Assembly: GCA_009918865.1 (NCBI GenBank)
Contig: RGCY01000068.1
Location: 1-6,459 of the forward strand
Source of the DNA: Actinomycetota bacterium
GTDB lineage: Bacteria > Actinomycetota > Actinomycetes > S36-B12 > UBA5976
DNA: 6,459 nucleotides
Direction: 5' to 3'
Below are positions 5,610 through 6,459 of this stretch, in pieces (the first letter of the stretch is position 1; every line of letters begins with the position of its first letter). The position numbers were made by a program, and so were the translations under genes. Under the pieces are notes generated by a model. It saw only the letters and a list, made by a program, of their open reading frames with translations. It made no database searches and was not told the DNA's origin.

Positions 5610-6167
5610 ATGATTGACGAGATTCTCGCCGAAGCCCAAGAGAAGATGGATAAGGCAATTGGCGTTGCCCGCGAAGACTTCGGCACCTTGCGTGCAGGTC
5701 GTGCCAGCACAGCACTGTTCGCCAAACTCGTGGCTGACTACTACGGAACTTTGACGCCATTGACGCAGATGGCGTCTTTCCAGGTGCCCGAAGCACGCAT
5801 GGTCATCATCACGCCTTATGACAAGTCAGCAATGACTGCCATTGAGACTGCAATTCGTAATTCTGATCTCGGTGTGAACCCAACCAACGACGGCTCTGTG
5901 ATTCGCGTGACTTTTCCACAACTCACAGAAGAGCGCCGCAAGGAAATCATCAAGGTTGCCCGCAACAAGGCTGAAGAAGCCAAGGTTTCGCTGCGCAATA
6001 TTCGCCGCCACGCGAAAGATGCATTAGACAAAATGCAAAAGGATGGCGAAGCCGGCGAAGATGACATTCGTCGCGCGGAAAAGTCACTCGATGACACCAC
6101 CGCAAAGTTCGTTGGCCATGTGGATGAGATGCTCAAGCACAAGGAAGCCGAACTGCTTGAAGTGTGA
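5610..6167 (+). CDS. frr: Ribosome recycling factor (RRF)
   Basis: Ribosome recycling factor. With EF-G it splits the post-termination ribosome so the subunits can be reused. The product is 185 residues, the exact usual length. Domain I is the three-helix bundle formed by residues about 1-30 and 105-185. Domain II is the beta-rich insert of about 31-104 (DYYGTLTPLTQMASFQVPEA, 43-62, and NPTNDGSVIRVTFPQLTEER, 90-109). RAGRAS (28-33) and the conserved Arg129 and Arg132 in LRNIRRHAKD (128-137), which contact 23S rRNA in the family, are all present. Nothing is truncated or unusual. The start follows a strong GAGGAAG that overlaps the end of pyrH. Confidence 0.98.
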   Translation: MIDEILAEAQEKMDKAIGVAREDFGTLRAGRASTALFAKLVADYYGTLTPLTQMASFQVPEARMVIITPYDKSAMTAIETAIRNSDLGVNPTNDGSVIRVTFPQLTEERRKEIIKVARNKAEEAKVSLRNIRRHAKDALDKMQKDGEAGEDDIRRAEKSLDDTTAKFVGHVDEMLKHKEAELLEV

Positions 6168-6205
6168 CCGCCGCACTCTGGGCAGTCCGCGATGTGGTGA
6201 CGACC

Positions 6206-6459
6206 ATGACTGACACTGAGCGCAACGGAGTTGAGCGCATAAACCAGCGTGCCGGGCGAAATGTGCCTGCCGCGACTGCAATCGGGCTGGCTTTGCTTGG
6301 CGCAGTGCTGTTCTTCACTTGGTATGCACCATGGGGTCTGGTCGGTTTAGTGACCGTCGCGTCGGTGATGGGTCTGCGCGAAATGGGTAACGCGTTGTCG
6401 TTGCAGCAGGTGCGGCTGGTGGCAGTGCCGGTGTATCTGGCCGCGGCGACGATGCCAGC
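6206..6459 (+). CDS. cdsA: Phosphatidate cytidylyltransferase CdsA, N-terminal part
   Basis: N-terminal 84 residues of a membrane protein cut by the window edge. It is called CdsA from position (it follows frr, as in most actinobacteria) and from the start of the sequence: a short polar head, RAGRNVPAATAIGLALLG (15-32), then hydrophobic segments at about 22-40 and 42-56 and a third beginning near 71. The family makes CDP-diacylglycerol from phosphatidate and CTP, the precursor of membrane phospholipids. The catalytic signature lies near the C-terminus and is outside the window, so the function is not proven here. The start is uncertain. ATG 6206 has no clear ribosome site. In-frame GTGs at 6164 (overlapping the frr stop as GTGA), 6194 and 6197 are alternatives. 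Confidence 0.82.
   Translation, partial: MTDTERNGVERINQRAGRNVPAATAIGLALLGAVLFFTWYAPWGLVGLVTVASVMGLREMGNALSLQQVRLVAVPVYLAAATMP

Overview
The window reads as a chromosomal core-genome segment from an actinobacterium. The gene order is a tyrosine recombinase (xerC), a WhiG/FliA-type sigma factor, an opposite-strand M23-like secreted protein, then rpsB, tsf, pyrH, frr and the start of cdsA. This is the actinobacterial arrangement: from memory, Mycobacterium tuberculosis has xerC, an opposite-strand Rv2891 homologue, rpsB, tsf, pyrH, frr and cdsA in the same relative order, and Streptomyces has whiG in this neighbourhood. Protein signatures agree, for example GAGLGAPFFSTDT in PyrH and the Ala-rich tail of S2. 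The DNA is moderately GC-rich and uses TTA and other AT-ending codons, so it is not a very high-GC streptomycete. A free-living, possibly uncultured aquatic lineage is only a guess.

Layout. Bases 1-216 hold two imperfect copies of one sequence; the second copy carries the xerC start codon and the first carries ATA at that position. xerC (198-1124) overlaps the sigma-factor gene (about 1117-1911), so the two are probably co-transcribed. A 123-base convergent gap separates the sigma gene from the minus-strand M23-like gene (2035-2652). That gene keeps the zinc ligands but lacks both catalytic histidines. A 214-base divergent gap (2653-2866) holds a perfect 16-bp palindrome and the rpsB leader.

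From rpsB onward everything is on the plus strand: rpsB (2867-3712), a 192-base gap with a very strong hairpin, tsf (3905-4720), a 117-base gap with another GC-rich hairpin, pyrH (4838-5599), frr (5610-6167) and cdsA (from 6206, running off the window). The genes supply ribosomal protein S2, the EF-Tu nucleotide exchange factor, UMP kinase, ribosome recycling factor and CDP-diacylglycerol synthase. The two inter-cistronic hairpins divide the run into rpsB | tsf | pyrH-frr-cdsA and probably set relative expression.

I saw no phage, transposon, CRISPR, toxin-antitoxin or defence genes, and no tRNA or rRNA. Nothing here is a convincing new biological system. The points worth a second look are the duplicated upstream region of xerC, the zinc-binding but catalytically depleted M23 protein, the 16-bp palindrome and the inter-cistronic hairpins.
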